From assembly GCA_030770545.1 (NCBI GenBank), contig CM061096.1, positions 5,809,501-5,873,500 of the forward strand: DNA of 64,000 bases, in the 5' to 3' direction. A program made the translations under genes and the position numbers. This document shows, piece by piece, positions 12,511 through 25,340 of the stretch. The DNA comes from Macropodus opercularis. Lineage: Eukaryota > Chordata > Actinopteri > Anabantiformes > Osphronemidae. Every line of letters begins with the position of its first letter. The stretch's first letter is position 1. Below the pieces are notes generated by a model. That model was not told where the DNA came from and ran no database searches. It worked only from the letters and a program-made list of their open reading frames with translations.

Positions 12511-12744
12511 ATGGAGGAAGGACAGTACACCAGCGTCTTCGTGTCGCTGGCTGTGATTTTGGACGTCGTCGGCCTCGTCCTCTTCTTTGTGGGGATCTTC
12601 GCACCTTTGAGTTACTGGGACTTTTTCGTGCTGTCTGGGCCTTTGCTGATCTTCCTCAGCCTGGTCTTCTGGATATTCTGGTACATGGGAAGCCTGACTG
12701 TGTCCGAGGAGGAGCTCAACCTGCCCAAACATGACATTCTATGA
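12511..12744 (+). CDS. TMEM238-family membrane protein, short-tailed paralogue
   Basis: This encodes 77 aa and is a paralogue of the gene 1.6 kb upstream. Membrane segment 1 (about residues 9-31) contains LDVVGLVLFFVGIFA, and segment 2 (about 38-59) contains LIFLSLVFWIFWYMGS, which align closely with the family core. The inter-helix loop is shorter than in the upstream copy and lacks its VGDRFYGD. The tail is short (TVSEEELNLPKHDIL), resembling the plain family members more than the long-tailed copy does. I chose the ATG at 12511 because family-like sequence begins just after it; an in-frame ATG at 12382 would add 43 residues without similarity. It is probably single-exon and intracellular or plasma-membrane located; no function is known to me. 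Confidence 0.75.
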   Translation: MEEGQYTSVFVSLAVILDVVGLVLFFVGIFAPLSYWDFFVLSGPLLIFLSLVFWIFWYMGSLTVSEEELNLPKHDIL

Positions 12745-15700
12745 CCGCACGTTTGAGAGAGGATCAACGCACGGCCAAGGTGCTGAGTCTGCTCGAGGCC
12801 ATCACCATAGGAGGGAACGGGCTGGTCGGACAGAAACATAGGCTTTCATGGATGATGAATCCCTCACTGAAGGATATATGATAAATCCAAATTCAGAGAC
12901 CACCTGGAGAATATTTGAATAATCCCAGGAGACCTCGGGATAAAAACAACTTTTGGTCTATGGACAGAACAATTCTTGAACTTTGATTGAGCAGAAAATA
13001 ATTTTCTGAGCACTTTAACAGGGAGGAGATATGGCACAACGGTGATACTGCATTATTTATAAAAGAGTTGTTACAATATATGTACGTTTTAGGCTTTAAG
13101 CATGTATACGTCACTGTGTCCTTACATGTTCGTGTAAGATGGAGACGTTTTTGAAAACTGGAAACTAAAATCACTTTGAAATGTCAGTTGTTGTTTTCCT
13201 TGTGAGGCTGCTCGTCCTGACAAACTAGCCAAACAGGCTGTGTGAGCTTTTTTTTTTTCGCTCAGGGTTATTTTAAGGATATACACCCAACGCAGAGGCC
13301 AACTAAGAGAACAAACAACAATCGACACACAAAGTATACAGAGAGGCAGAAAGCTGATTCTACTCGCGTTTAGAAATGTAGTTATATGAGCAAAAGGGTT
13401 TGGCCAATAAGTGGTGAAACACACTGGATCTGGGCTTCACTCTGCTCACAACAGCAGCCAGTGAGAACAATGAACCTAATACTCCTCCTCCGATTCTTCC
13501 CAGCCTTAATCAGCACTCAAGGCACCATTATCTCCCTCAGACAAGGAGAGTGTTATTAATGTGTCCATTTGGTTGCTGCTCCTGAGAGAGGAAATAGAGG
13601 AGAAGCGTAATGGGGCTCTCTCTCAGCAAAGAGATGGATACCCTGCCGCTCCCACCGCCTTCTACGATCCTGAAATCCCCCAAGTTGTTCCGATGGCTTG
13701 ATGTCATGATAATCTTAATCACAACTGCATTCATCAATGCATAATAGCACGTCCCGTGAGAGGTGCAGATTATGGGAGCTTCTACTTTGAGAGCAGCGAG
13801 AACACGCGGCCGATGTACCCATGCTGTTCAGATCAAATAGCACGGCGTCATGAAACGTGCTTCGCTGGCTGCAACACAGAGCTTATATTAGGATGAGAAT
13901 CCAAGGTATTTGTGGTTTTGAAGAGCTCTGACTAAGACTTGATAGCCATTAGCTCTGCTGTGGGGAGAAATGGACAAAGTATAAAATAAGATAGGATTTA
14001 CTTATACACAAATAAAAATACAAAAAGATAAGATAAGATTTATCGCGATAATTACAAAGGTTTTATCCAAGTGACATGTTCAATACTACAGGTGAAAATG
14101 ATGATTCCTAAATCATTTGCATTGATACTATTAGGCAAGATATGCAATATCGAACATCCTGTCAAATAGTTTCTTTAAAGCAATCAGTCTTACGTGTGTG
14201 AATGTTCAATAAACTTCAGGCCCGTTACGAGGCTCATGTTGATATTATCTGCACTCCACAGATTCAAAGATATATCCCCACATAGTTTGTCTGCAAGCAC
14301 ACAAACCTGTCTTCAGCAGGTGATGAAGTGATTGTAGTGAGCATATCTGTTTGCGAACACTACCTCATTCTAAAAGCTTAAAATGGCTGATGGGTTCATG
14401 ATGTCGTCTGTGGAGGATTAGGAAGGTGCGTGTCTCCCTCCAGTGGCTGGCAGAGAGGACATTAAAGCTTCATTTGGGCGTTTCAATGCCACTGTTTCGT
14501 TATTTATTATCTTAAAAGCAGGAAGGAAAACATGACGCCCTGCTTCACGCAGACATTTTGCTTTGTTAATTTCATGTTTATTTATATGCTCATCAGTTTG
14601 TATTTTGACACTTCAAAGTACAATCCCCTTTATGTGTGTGCGTGTGTGTGTGTGTGTTCTGCTGATATGTGTGTATTATACACACTTCAGATGACATCAT
14701 ATGAAAGACAATGGCAGTAAATTCAACAAATAAACAAAAATATATTGATAAACATGAGCTGTTGTATTTTTCCTTATTTGAATATTCCAAGTTACCTAAT
14801 GATCAAAAACAATATTATTGAAGTAATAAGTAAAGTGTATTACATACATATTTTCATATTTTCCATTTGCATTGTTAATGCAAATTTAAGAAAATGTGTT
14901 TGCTTGACTTTTGTAAAACAATATTACCTTTAGGGGTAAGTGAGGAAGCTTCATTTTATATTTGAAGTTCGAAAAACCAAAACAAACAAACAAACAAAAA
15001 CTTAATAGGACATACAATTATTAATATGCCAGGAATAGAGGATATATAATTTATTCATGCTAACTTCAGTAATAATATATTTGAAAAGTTACGTTAATGT
15101 TATCTGAAACTGAAATTTTCCAGATAAACTATTACTCATGCACTTGATAAATATTTTCTGTTTATTCATCACACATCAATGGGTTTTCAGAACCTCTCAC
15201 AAATCAGGCCTTTATTTTTATATTAATTGACCTTAGTTTGACCTCTCCATCATATTCAAATATAAACAGGCACTTCATGTCTTATTGTCACCAAACACCT
15301 TGACAGGCGTGTTTTCATCTAATGGGCCCTTGACTGGTTGCACGCGAGCACGTGCCCGCGCACCTACATTACTTCCTCAACAGACAGTCCCTTCGTGTTT
15401 ACAAACAAGTGGCCTACAGATGGCAGGGTCACTCGCCCTGATCATAGTAAGTCACGCCAGCAGCGCAGCGCAGGGTTTCAAACCGGCAACCCGACAACCT
15501 GTCTGTGTAAGCGACAAGACGTGTTTATAGTGATTACAGGCTGCTCAACGATCATTTAAAGGACCGTACGGAATGACGGGGTGCTGCAAAGAGGGCAGCG
15601 TGCAAAGCCAGGCACGGATTGCATAGTGGAGGGGAAGACAATAATGCACTGCTGCGACGTGGGGATTGAGCCGTTCTGCCTGTGTTACACGCTGACTAAG

Positions 15701-15900
15701 AACACGTGGTCGGTGTTTGGTTTGGACGCGTGGATCATAGGTGCTACCGATCTACGTGTGATGCTTGATCATAGGTTATCGACCACGGTTCGCTGCGGCG
15801 ATTAACGCGACGGGGAACACGTGTAAACCCGTTGACCCGTTTCTTTCCTGTACGGGTGCACACGCTTGCCCCCTTTTTTTACTTCCGACCGATCAGCATA
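12745..15900. other. Intergenic DNA between the TMEM238-family pair and foxk2
   Basis: No gene is seen. The left part is presumably the 3'UTR of the short TMEM238-family gene. From about 14000 to 15270 the sequence is strongly AT-rich and contains a GT microsatellite. From about 15300 it becomes GC-richer toward the foxk2 promoter. A stretch near 15464-15500 read on the - strand has a weak tRNA-like box B (GGTTTGAAACC), possibly a decayed SINE. Confidence 0.5.
14632..14658. repeat. GT/TG microsatellite with one interruption
   Basis: A run of alternating T and G is broken once by TGTGCGTG. It lies in AT-rich intergenic DNA and has no evident role. Confidence 0.9.
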
Positions 15901-15949
15901 TGCGCGTATGTGCTACACACCAACCGACCTTGACGAGGCTTTGGATTAG

Positions 15950-16260
15950 TTCTCGCGTGCGATTGGTCGCAAGGGCGGCGCTGCTTCCGCTCGCTCGGTT
16001 GTCATTGGTGGAGCGCGCTGTCAGTAAAGTCATATCCGCCTCTTGTTCGGTTTGGTTGGATCTTTCTGCTACCCTTTCTCTCAGCGGTGGGTCGGAGCCG
16101 CTGTCCCTGGCCTCGCATGTTCCCCTCTAAAATCCTGTTTTGAATTTGATGCCCCTTTCGTAGATTTGTTCTATTTACACGCCTCTGAACGGCCACCGTT
16201 GGGCGTCATCACACCGGTGTTTTATTTGTCCCAGCATTCGGCGTTTAAACGAACCCAAAC
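15950..16260 (+). promoter_or_regulatory. foxk2: foxk2 promoter and 5' leader
   Basis: The 300 bp before the foxk2 start codon are GC-rich, CpG-containing and lack a TATA box. Two inverted CCAAT boxes (ATTGG) at 15962-15966 and 16004-16008, 42 bp apart, sit in GATTGGTC and TCATTGGTGG contexts typical of NF-Y sites. A GC-box-like AAGGGCGGCG follows the first. This fits a broad housekeeping-type promoter. The transcription start is not defined, but probably lies between the second CCAAT box and about 16150. Confidence 0.5.
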
Positions 16261-19200
16261 ATGGCAGTGGTGAGCGCATCGTCTGGGCCGGTTGCCCGGC
16301 TCGAGGGCCGTGAATTCGAATACATGATGAAAAAGCGGTCGGTGACCATCGGCCGGAACTCGTCTCAGGGCTCCGTGGACGTGAGCATGGGCCACTCGAG
16401 CTTCATTTCGCGGCGGCATCTGGAGATATTCACCGCCAGCGACGACGGCACCGGCAGCGGGGACTTCTACCTGAGGTGTCTGGGTAAAAACGGGGTGTTC
16501 GTAGACGGAGTGTTCCTCAGGCGGGGCGCCCCTCCTCTGCAGCTACCACGAATGTAAGTCCCCCCCCCTCCATGAACATGTGCATGCGTCTACTGGTGTT
16601 CATTCGGCTCAAGCTAACGGTTAATAGCATGGGCTTTATAGTGGCTAGCAGGGTTGAGAGGACCACGTGTTTAGCATGTTAGCAACGTCTCCGCATCCTG
16701 TTCGCTAAGCCGTTTTCTTTGTTGACTTTTCTGTTAGCAACCGTGTTAACTGGCCGCCGGGCTTCATTTCTCTCCCCATCTCCCCCTCCTCCTCCCCTCC
16801 CATCCCCGTAGTTCACGTCGCCTTTAGCCGCATTCCTCCGTCTCTTTGTTGGGAGTTCGTCCGCTACAGTGTGTTAAGCTAGTTCTCGGCAACGAGGACG
16901 CCGTTGTTGACATTGACTAGTGGCGGTGTTTCTGTCACGTGGACGCGCCTAAGTCAGAAGCGTGTTGCTCGTGATGCTGTAAACACGCGTGTTTGTGGTC
17001 ATACAAACAAACATGTTTGCAGGCAGCGAGCTGCGGTTTGAATGACGCTCCCCTCGACCCCTAAACGTAAACAAACCGGCCCGGCCCGGACCTTTGGCCT
17101 CTAGTTAGGCCGCCGCAGCTCTTCACTAACCACCTCCAACCCTCACACCAACCAGTCTTCGATTCCACATCTTAGATTTTTTGAATTTTGTCCTGAGTAG
17201 AAGGTTGTAACCTACGTGTCACGGTTCATTTCTGGGGAGGGGGCACGACATCTTTGGCCTTGATCTGCACTTAAGTTTGTGAATGGGTTGGCACACATGG
17301 TATTTATATGCTGCTTAGTTTGGATGTAGGCCCAGTTTGAGTAGCTGATGCAGATAACAGTAATAACATAACACTAACTGCTGGTATGACTTCTTAAAGA
17401 GGACCCAACCACTTTATTAGTCCATGAACTGTATGGTTTTAATAACTGTTACACCTTGATAAGGATGGACAATGATTCGGCTTCGAGCTGTTTGTCTGAC
17501 AGACATTTTAAAGTACAGAAATGACACTTCTGTCACATATATCTTGTACTAATATAATCTACATCTGTTAATGATTTCATTATTGAAGGCTTTTATCAAG
17601 CCTGTATGGATTTCACTATTAGTACTTTAAAGCCAGGAAGGTCAGTCGTAGCTTGTTGACATGCTGACTGGGCAGATTTGTGTTGGGTTTGCAGTTTATT
17701 TACTGAAGTGACCTGTAATGTAGACAAACCTACCAGCCTCAAGCCAACACTGGCAAAACGTCCCACCCCACTCTCAGCTGTTGTGCAATCTACATGAGAA
17801 ACATGTTTGTGTTCTGCACAGAATAAGAGCCTGTTTTGACTTGATGCAATTTTTTTTTTAAAAAAGTGTGTGTGTGCATATTTTCCACAGTCACATGTTT
17901 ATATTGCTCAGGATGATTTCCTCGGTATTGTTTAAGTCATACAAGTACTACTCAAAGAAGGAAGCAGCAGTAATGTTATCAGGTTCTGGGATTGAACAGG
18001 TCGCCTGCCAAGAAAAGCACTGTTAATCAAAGGCTGTCTGTAATACATGCATGTCTAGGAGTAAAAGCTCACCTAGCCTAGCATGATTTCAGTCATTGAG
18101 CTACAGAAAACATTTAAACAGCTCTCACTGTCTGGGATTAAATGGGTGCAGATTGACGGCATGAGAGAACTTGCAGAGCTCTGGCCCAGGGGACAAGATG
18201 GTTGTATTCCAGGGATTCCTCTTTGGTGATGTAAACAGACCAAACAAAAAGGATCTGCCTTCCATTCCCCTCCCTCCTTCCACGTCCTCTCCCACACCCG
18301 CAAATTCTCTCCAAGTTGGTGCTCTTCCTGTCTTGCTGTCTCTTTCTGTTTACATTCTTTTTTTTGTTTTTTTGCAGTGTGGGTGGGGGAGCGCGACAAG
18401 CAAAAGTTCTCATTGGAATAAGCTTTGTTTGTCGGGAGCCTCAAACCATAGCAGCTTAGGAACTGGGCGTTTTATGGTTTTGGAGTTCAGGCCTTGTCTG
18501 ATGTGGAATTGGGCTGATAAAGAGGCTTCTGTGAATATATGAATGGAGAGGAAGACGCACAGCACAGCTTTGCTTGCAAACAAGTCTCACTCCCACAATA
18601 GAGAAAAGCCTTCCATCTATGAATTAAGTGGTGCATTGTGTGTGTTGTGTTTACACATTCAGCAGAACAGAGCAGGATGTCTAGTACAAAACAGATTCTA
18701 CTCTGAAGACCTTGAAAAAAACATATATTGCAAGCAAAACACTTGCAGGCAGCAGAAGGTCAAATTGTTTAGTACTTCAACAGCCACAACATGTTTTCAA
18801 TAGCTGCTTTGTTGACACACTGAAGGTTCTGGTGTTGGGGCAGAGATGATCCGAACCATCATTATTAAGTTAGAGAGGTGGCAGGTAGTTGTTGTTTCAG
18901 TTGTCTCTTTGATCTGGGCCATAATATGGAATCTGAAAACACGGAAGAGCCAGCAGGCATAAATGTGTCAGCTCATCGTTTACATCCCTCACATTCACCA
19001 CAGAGCGTCTCACCCTCGTGTTGCGACAGGGACGTGTACATATTTGTTGGAATATTCCGGTGCAGTGACAATGAACAATGGGAAGATGCTTCACCGTGGG
19101 CTCTTCTTGAGGCCACTCGATGCTTGTTTTTCTCACTTTTCTCACGGTGTGATTCGCTAAGCTAAACGGCCCGTCCGCGCATTCTCTCTCACCGATGGGG

Positions 19201-22200
19201 GCCCGCTGCCCATTCAGCATGCTCAATTAGCTGAAAAGCTGCCAACGGGGTCTGATCTGTGCCAACAGTACGGGATGAAAACGTTTGACCAGTAGTTTCA
19301 AACCCAAAAATGCACTTTATTGCAATGCATCAAAACAGAACAGGGAAAACCGAATCATGGGTAAATGGACATTTAATGTCACATTCAAATGTGGCTCGAA
19401 TGAATGATTTTAAAATGGGCTGCTTTCTAGAAGAAACGGTGACAGGTGAAACCATATCAGAGCTCAGATTTAATTATTCTTACTCTTATGATTAGAAGCA
19501 GTTGCTAGATGTAGTGAAACCATAATATCTGTCGGCTCCAGAGAGGAGCGTCTGTTCTTCCTGAACGGGTGCTTGCAGGGCACATGCATAATGAAAGTGC
19601 CTCCCCTCACCAGTCTGCCTCCAGGAAGTGCTTCCTCCTATGAGCAGCAAAGCTCATTTGAGTTGTAGGCGACGAGGATCCAGATCTATCAGCAGAAGCA
19701 GGCTCTGTTAGGACCCAGCAAAAAATAAAATCCCGTTAAGAGCCGGACAGTCACTTTAAGAGGTTTTCATGCGTCAGAGACCTGTTTTTCTGTGATCATG
19801 TGGAGATGTGTGTATGGTTGGTGGGACGCTGTTTAAATGCAAGTTGTCCTGTCCTTGTTCTGTGTTTTCATAAAAGTAATTGTCCACCCAATGTTTTATT
19901 TAGTTTGTGAACCTGCAAGTAATGAATACTTGTCAATCTTATACTTTGGGCTCTGTCAGATTATTTAGACAGAGGAGCTCTCAATAAGTGCAGAATAATA
20001 CATATGAGGCCACTGTACTTTGAACATGTTAATATTTACAATCCTTCCCAGTCGAGGCCTATCACCCACTGGGGCCACCAGCTCCTCTAAAGAGGCAGAG
20101 GCCCTTCCAGTCAGCAGTGACCTAATGGCAGAGCCAGCACAGACTTTGGGATGTTTGTTGTCGAGTCACTGGTTGAGTATTTAAAATTAATTAAGCTACA
20201 CAATCTCTGTTTCAGCAAATAAAGTAAACTCAAGAATGAGGGCACTTTATTATCCAGAACTTGTTGATTTGCTTGACTTGTGTTTTGTGTTTGTTTGTTT
20301 TTGTCGTCCATTCTGCACTTTAGTTTAGTCGCAGCTCTTTTAATCTCTGTTTTCTTCTGCAGGTGCACGTTCAGGTTCCCCAGCACAAACATCAAGATCA
20401 CGTTCACAGCCCTGTCGAGTGGGAAGAAAGTGAAGCGCGAAGCTCCAGAGTCCCCAGTGAAACCCGTGCAGCCACAGATCTCCCCCCTGACCATCAACAT
20501 TCCAGACAACATTGCTCACCTAATGAGCCCCCTGCCATCACCCACTGGCACCATTAGGTACGCCGTAGTGGAAATAGTGCAGTCACTGACAGCAGCAGGG
20601 TTCATTGTTTCAGGGACTCAAAATTCAAGTGCATATATTTGATAAAGCTGCATGTTTTTATAGATTTAAGCTAAAATGCTAATTCCATCAGAAAACTGTC
20701 TATTTGTAGTTGTCAGTTCAATATTGACTACAAACTGCTGTTAGCTGACCTTGATCTGTGCTCTGTGTAGTGATGAGCTTAGGCTTGATTCATTGACTGC
20801 ATGGCTCAGACAGAGCCTGTCCCTCTTACCCCTGACCCCCTCTGTCAGGCGGCTAAAAACTAACCAGGGATTTTCTTTCGTAGCAGCCTGATTTGATGGT
20901 TATGACTGAATGTGGTGTCATTCAACAGATAAAGTGGTAGCAGGTGTATGTGTGGGAATCCTGGGCCGTGGTTATTGTTTGGTTCGTCACTCTCACTGGA
21001 CACCCCTGAGATCTGGACATTAAATATGGAAATTATACTATTACACTACTTAGACTAGTGTGTATGTTTTGTTGTTATAGGCCTAATCATGGCTGCTGAA
21101 GTGACTGCAGTATTTGCAGACCTTCTGGGGTGTAATGTGATTTGCATAGATGTTGGCCAGAGGTGAGCCACTGCAGCACAGACTGCAGATGCTGTCAAGA
21201 CAGTTAGACAACTGGCTGGTGAGTCGTCAGTTGTACAAGCCACTGTGTCTTGGCAGCTGACACTCCTTTTGTTTTCACACAGTGCTGCTAACTCGTGCCC
21301 CTCCAGCCCGCGGGGCGCAGGCTCGTCAAGCTACAGGATGGGCGGTCGGATCGTCAGCTCGGCAGAGCTGCAGCTTCTAAACGACAACTCCCAGCCCGAG
21401 AACGACAAAGACGCCTCTGAAGGGGACAGTCCCAAGGTGAGAACAAACAACAAATACCAGTCTCGTAACCAGGTTTGTAATCGGCTTTTTACAAGAGCAC
21501 ATGTGCAGGAGCGATGCGGCCTTATGTCTTTTAATCAAGTCTGTCCAAAATCCAACACAAAGCCCTCGTGGACGTCTAAATAGGTCACTCTGATGTGAAT
21601 TGTATTAATTCCGGCAATTCAGACTGAATGGCTTTTCGATATACTTGTAAATTCTTCGAAACATGACTTTACTCACTTACTGCTATTGTGTTTCCTACAC
21701 TAAAGGTGGGTCCTTAACTTGAATACACATCGGCTGTATTTTGCATTATAAAATAAGCTCTGTTGTGGCATCAGGGCTGCATTGTTCTGCAAAACAGATT
21801 TAGAGTGATGTGTTATTCTGTGATACTAAAAAAAGAGAACTGTGCACAGCTAAAACATCAAAGAATATTCAGGAGCGTTTGCTCATACTTGTCTATAAAT
21901 ATCTGCCCTGGCAATTTCACAAGCAGAATAAATCATTTCTTCCCTCTGTTTTAAACATGTGACATACAGCTACTGTGTGTGGTGATCGTTTCAGTTGACT
22001 CTGTTGTCCGTGCTCCACAGGATGACTCCAAACCTCCATACTCCTATGCACAGCTGATAGTCCAGGCTATAACTCTGGCCCCAGACAAGCAGCTCACACT
22101 AAACGGAATCTACAATCACATCACAAAGAACTACCCGTACTACAGGACCGCAGACAAGGGCTGGCAGGTGGGTTCGGCCTCGAGTGTTTCTGCTGAATTA

Positions 22201-24007
22201 AACTCATTTATTCGTTCACGTACAACAACTTTTGCCTGGCCTCTGTTGCAGAACTCCATCCGTCACAACCTGTCGTTAAACCGCTACTTCATCAAAGTGG
22301 CGCGATCGCAGGAGGAGCCTGGCAAAGGTTCGTTCTGGAGGATAGACCCGTCCTCAGAAGGCAAGCTCATTGAGCAGGCGTTCAGGAAACGAAGGCCCCG
22401 AGGCGTCCCCTGCTTCAGGACCCCTCACGGACCCCTCTCCTCTAGGTCTGGCTTCAATGCACTGAGTCTACAGTAGCTAGTCACACTTGCTCCGTTTTTT
22501 TATTTTTGTTTTTGTGACTGACTGATGTTCTTCACCCACAGGAGTGCTCCAGCATCTCCCAACCACTCTGGGGTGCTCTCCAGTGACATCCAGACCCCTG
22601 ACAGCCTATCACGGGAGGGTTCTCCGGTTCCTCTCGAACTGGACACTTCCTCAGCTCCCACCCCGACATCTACCACAACAGTTCAGCCTAAACTGGCAGT
22701 CATCCAGGAAGCACGCTTTGCACAAAACACACCAGGTACGCAACCAGTTTGTTTATGCCTTCAGAGCATCTGCAGGTGGATTCTGGATCCAACTCAATTT
22801 CTTGCTTTAATGGCATGGTTTTTTTTTTATTGTTTGTTTTTCTTTATCTTTCTTAACTTACTCTTAATTTCGAAACATGTAACCTGGACTATCTGTACGT
22901 AACAACGCCAGTTTCCTGAAATGAAACTCAGCTGTATGTCTGAGCCGTATACGTTTCAATCGAGAATTCACAACAACTGGGTGTTTTAACGTTGTCTACT
23001 GAAGACCTTTTTGTGTCATGTCGTGCCTTCTGTGTGTGCTTCCTGACCTAAAGCATATTTTTGAAACCTCTTTACATTTTAGATAATTGTTGTTTTTCCC
23101 TTTTGTCTTACTTCATTAATTTTTTTTATGTCTGTCAGGCTCGCCTATTAGCAACCAGCCGGTACTCATAGCAGTCCAGCGTCAGTTACCTCAAACCATC
23201 AAACCAGTGACCTACACCATGGCCTCCCCAGTCAGCACCAGCAGCTCCCAACCTGCTGTCCAGACTGTCCACGTCCTGCAGCAGATTCCGGCAGGGTCCC
23301 TCGGCACCGCCACTGTCATCGCCCAGCCAGCCACCGTCATCAGCAAGAGCGAGTCCCACGAGAATGGAGAGCACACAGATGTCAAGGGTGAGGCAGACAC
23401 TTTTTTTGCATACTACCTTTACTAACAGCTGTATCTTGAAGTTTTCATAGCTAACTTTTTGTCTCTCTCAGTCAAAGTTGAAACGGTCCCCACCATCACC
23501 TCTATAGGCGGCTCCAGTCGCATCATCCAGAGCTCCCAGTCAGCGACGCCTCTGCAGACTGTTACCATAGTGCAGCAGGCCCCGGTGGGTCAGCACCAGC
23601 TGCCCGTTAAGGCCATCACACAGAACGGCACCCACAGCATCACCACTGCTATCCAGGGACCGACCAGCTCAGGTAGGACACGTGATACGTGTATGGGGGG
23701 GGCGTTCAGCCTTGTCTTCTGCTTCAGACTTTTGCTCTATGCGAAGCCTAACTGAGCACATAAGTTCAAAAGTATTTTCCGTTAACCTGTAGCTGTGGCA
23801 AGTCCCCTCCACCTCCTGGCAGCCCATGCCTCGGCCTCGGCCTCCCTCCCCACCAAACGGCAGAACGGAGACCAGCTGGCCAGCGAACAGCCGGACACCA
23901 AGCGCATCAAATCGGACGACGATGCAGCCCTGGTCTCCTCAACTCCAGCCGCTGCAGCAGTCTCGGACTCATCGGCAGCTAACGACCAAGACGGCCACCT
24001 CAACTAG
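16261..24007 (+). CDS. foxk2: Forkhead box K2 transcription factor
   Basis: Nine coding exons: 16261-16553, 20363-20557, 21283-21436, 22021-22167, 22252-22445, 22542-22735, 23139-23387, 23472-23672 and 23793-24007. All introns are GT-AG and the join is 1842 nt (613 aa), in frame throughout. FOXK2 is a nuclear forkhead factor; the family represses autophagy and metabolic genes, with the FHA domain binding phosphothreonine partners and Sin3-type or BAP1 complexes. The FHA domain (about residues 11-120) shows VTIGRNSSQGSVDVSMG and SSFISRRHLEIF. The forkhead domain (about 216-312) shows KPPYSYAQLIVQAIT, NSIRHNLSLNRYFIKV and GKGSFWRIDP, followed by basic RKRRPRG. The Gln/Thr/Ser-rich C-terminal half retains VQTVTIVQQAP and the SASASLPTKR-to-KRIK nuclear-localisation region. 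It is shorter than human FOXK2 (660 aa), with fewer low-complexity residues at the N-terminus, fewer in the middle, and a different C-terminal end. The start has a strong Kozak context (AAACATGG). Identity as FOXK2 rather than FOXK1 rests on the FHA-linker and C-terminal motifs. Confidence 0.93.
16554..20362 (+). other. foxk2: foxk2 intron 1
   Basis: A 3.8-kb intron, the largest in this gene, bounded by ACGAAT|GTAAGT and TTCTGCAG|GTGCACG. Its first 600 bp remain GC-rich (continuation of the promoter island); the rest is ordinary. I see no nested gene: its open frames are short and lack family features. Confidence 0.85.
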
Positions 24008-25340
24008 TCTGTACGAGCACACACCACGCAACCCCCACCACTTCACGACCTTCTCCTTCCTCCACAGTTTCTCTCCCCCTCTTTCATCTTTGTTTATCCT
24101 CCTTCTACCACTGACTCCTAAGGTGCCAAATGGAGACGATTCTGTTCATTTTCTGTTCGGGTTATCAGTTCTAGAGCATCAAAAGAAGAAGAAAAATAAT
24201 GGCCACCCCTTTAAAGACTGGAATGTGGGTTGAGAACAAAATATAGAAGAGACGAGATGAACTCTTAAGGTGTCCCCTGTGAGCCACTGAAACAGGAGAG
24301 TGACTAAACCAAGACCACAGGAAGCCTTAACAACTATTAACCCTTAAGAACTGATCTTTGACCTTATGTGGTCCAGTGAAGAGAGGCCCTGACTCCGCTC
24401 GGGCTGGGCGCCACCTTTCTGTCGCATCTACCTCAGAGCAGACAGGAGACGCCAGCAGACAACATCCTTACTGGATCCGTCGGGACAGCTCTTGACAAAG
24501 CGACCACCCGAGCCACGACTTTAACAAGCATACAGCTAAAATAAAGATGGTCAAAACATTCAGAAAGGGATCAACGTGGAGCCAATATTCCTGAAACTCT
24601 GGCAGCTAGCCTCTCACAATACCGACCCTCCCTTATCTCAGCTGTACGTAGATATGCAGTATTTTGTTGTTCGAAATGTGGAGCATAGGTTCTTTTATGT
24701 ATTTTCACTTCTTTAGATAAGTAATAATTTAATTAAAGAAAGCGTACAAAATGTTGAGGTCGGTGACATTTCGGTAACTAAGTTAGAAATCTCACTTTTT
24801 TTTTTACGTGGACCTTTCTGTTTGGTGAAACAGTGTCATAGTTTTTTGTAATATTTCTTTTCCCCTTGTTCTGACATATCCATACGAAACTGCTTCATTA
24901 TACTTACGTATTTTAATACTTGCACAGATAACCAATATAAGCATATGAAATCTCCATGTGTAGTTCCAGATGTTGACCTTGCATGTATTCGAGAACCGAA
25001 GTTAAAGTGTAAATTGATCAGAGGAAAGATGACCTGCTTTGTCCGAAACCAGACTTGCACTTGATTAAATGTTTGTGTTTTCATTTGCCCAATTTTTGTT
25101 TTTTAAAAAGAATTTTTATTTTTAAATTTTCGTTCCCACACGCTTCCTCTCTTCCAAGCTGTGTTGACATTGTGACGCTGGCCGACCCGCCCCCCCCTTC
25201 ACTCCCTTTCGCTTGACTTGTGACCTGGCGAGTCTGTTTTTTGATTGTACACGTTCCGAACAGTAAGAAAAAAAAAATTGATGTTCTGCTTCAGTGGAGA
25301 AATGCTTTTTTTAATAAATTAATTTAAAGCCATGGTCTGC
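24008..25340 (+). other. foxk2: foxk2 3'UTR
   Basis: About 1.3 kb follow the foxk2 stop. AATAAA signals lie at 24540-24545 (proximal) and 25313-25318 (distal). The distal signal follows a U-rich stretch and is followed by sequence of intergenic character, so it is the likelier main end. A run of eight C at about 25190-25197 lies between them. Confidence 0.6.
25313..25318 (+). terminator. foxk2: Distal polyadenylation signal of foxk2
   Basis: An AATAAA hexamer sits inside TTTTTTTAATAAATTAATTT, about 1.3 kb after the stop codon. A proximal AATAAA at 24540-24545 could give a shorter transcript. Confidence 0.5.

Noticed and set aside
15440..15510. tRNA-like or SINE sequence on the - strand (GGTTTGAAACCC)
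   Set aside because: Only a poor box B match, with no box A or cloverleaf; not enough to call a tRNA or a SINE.
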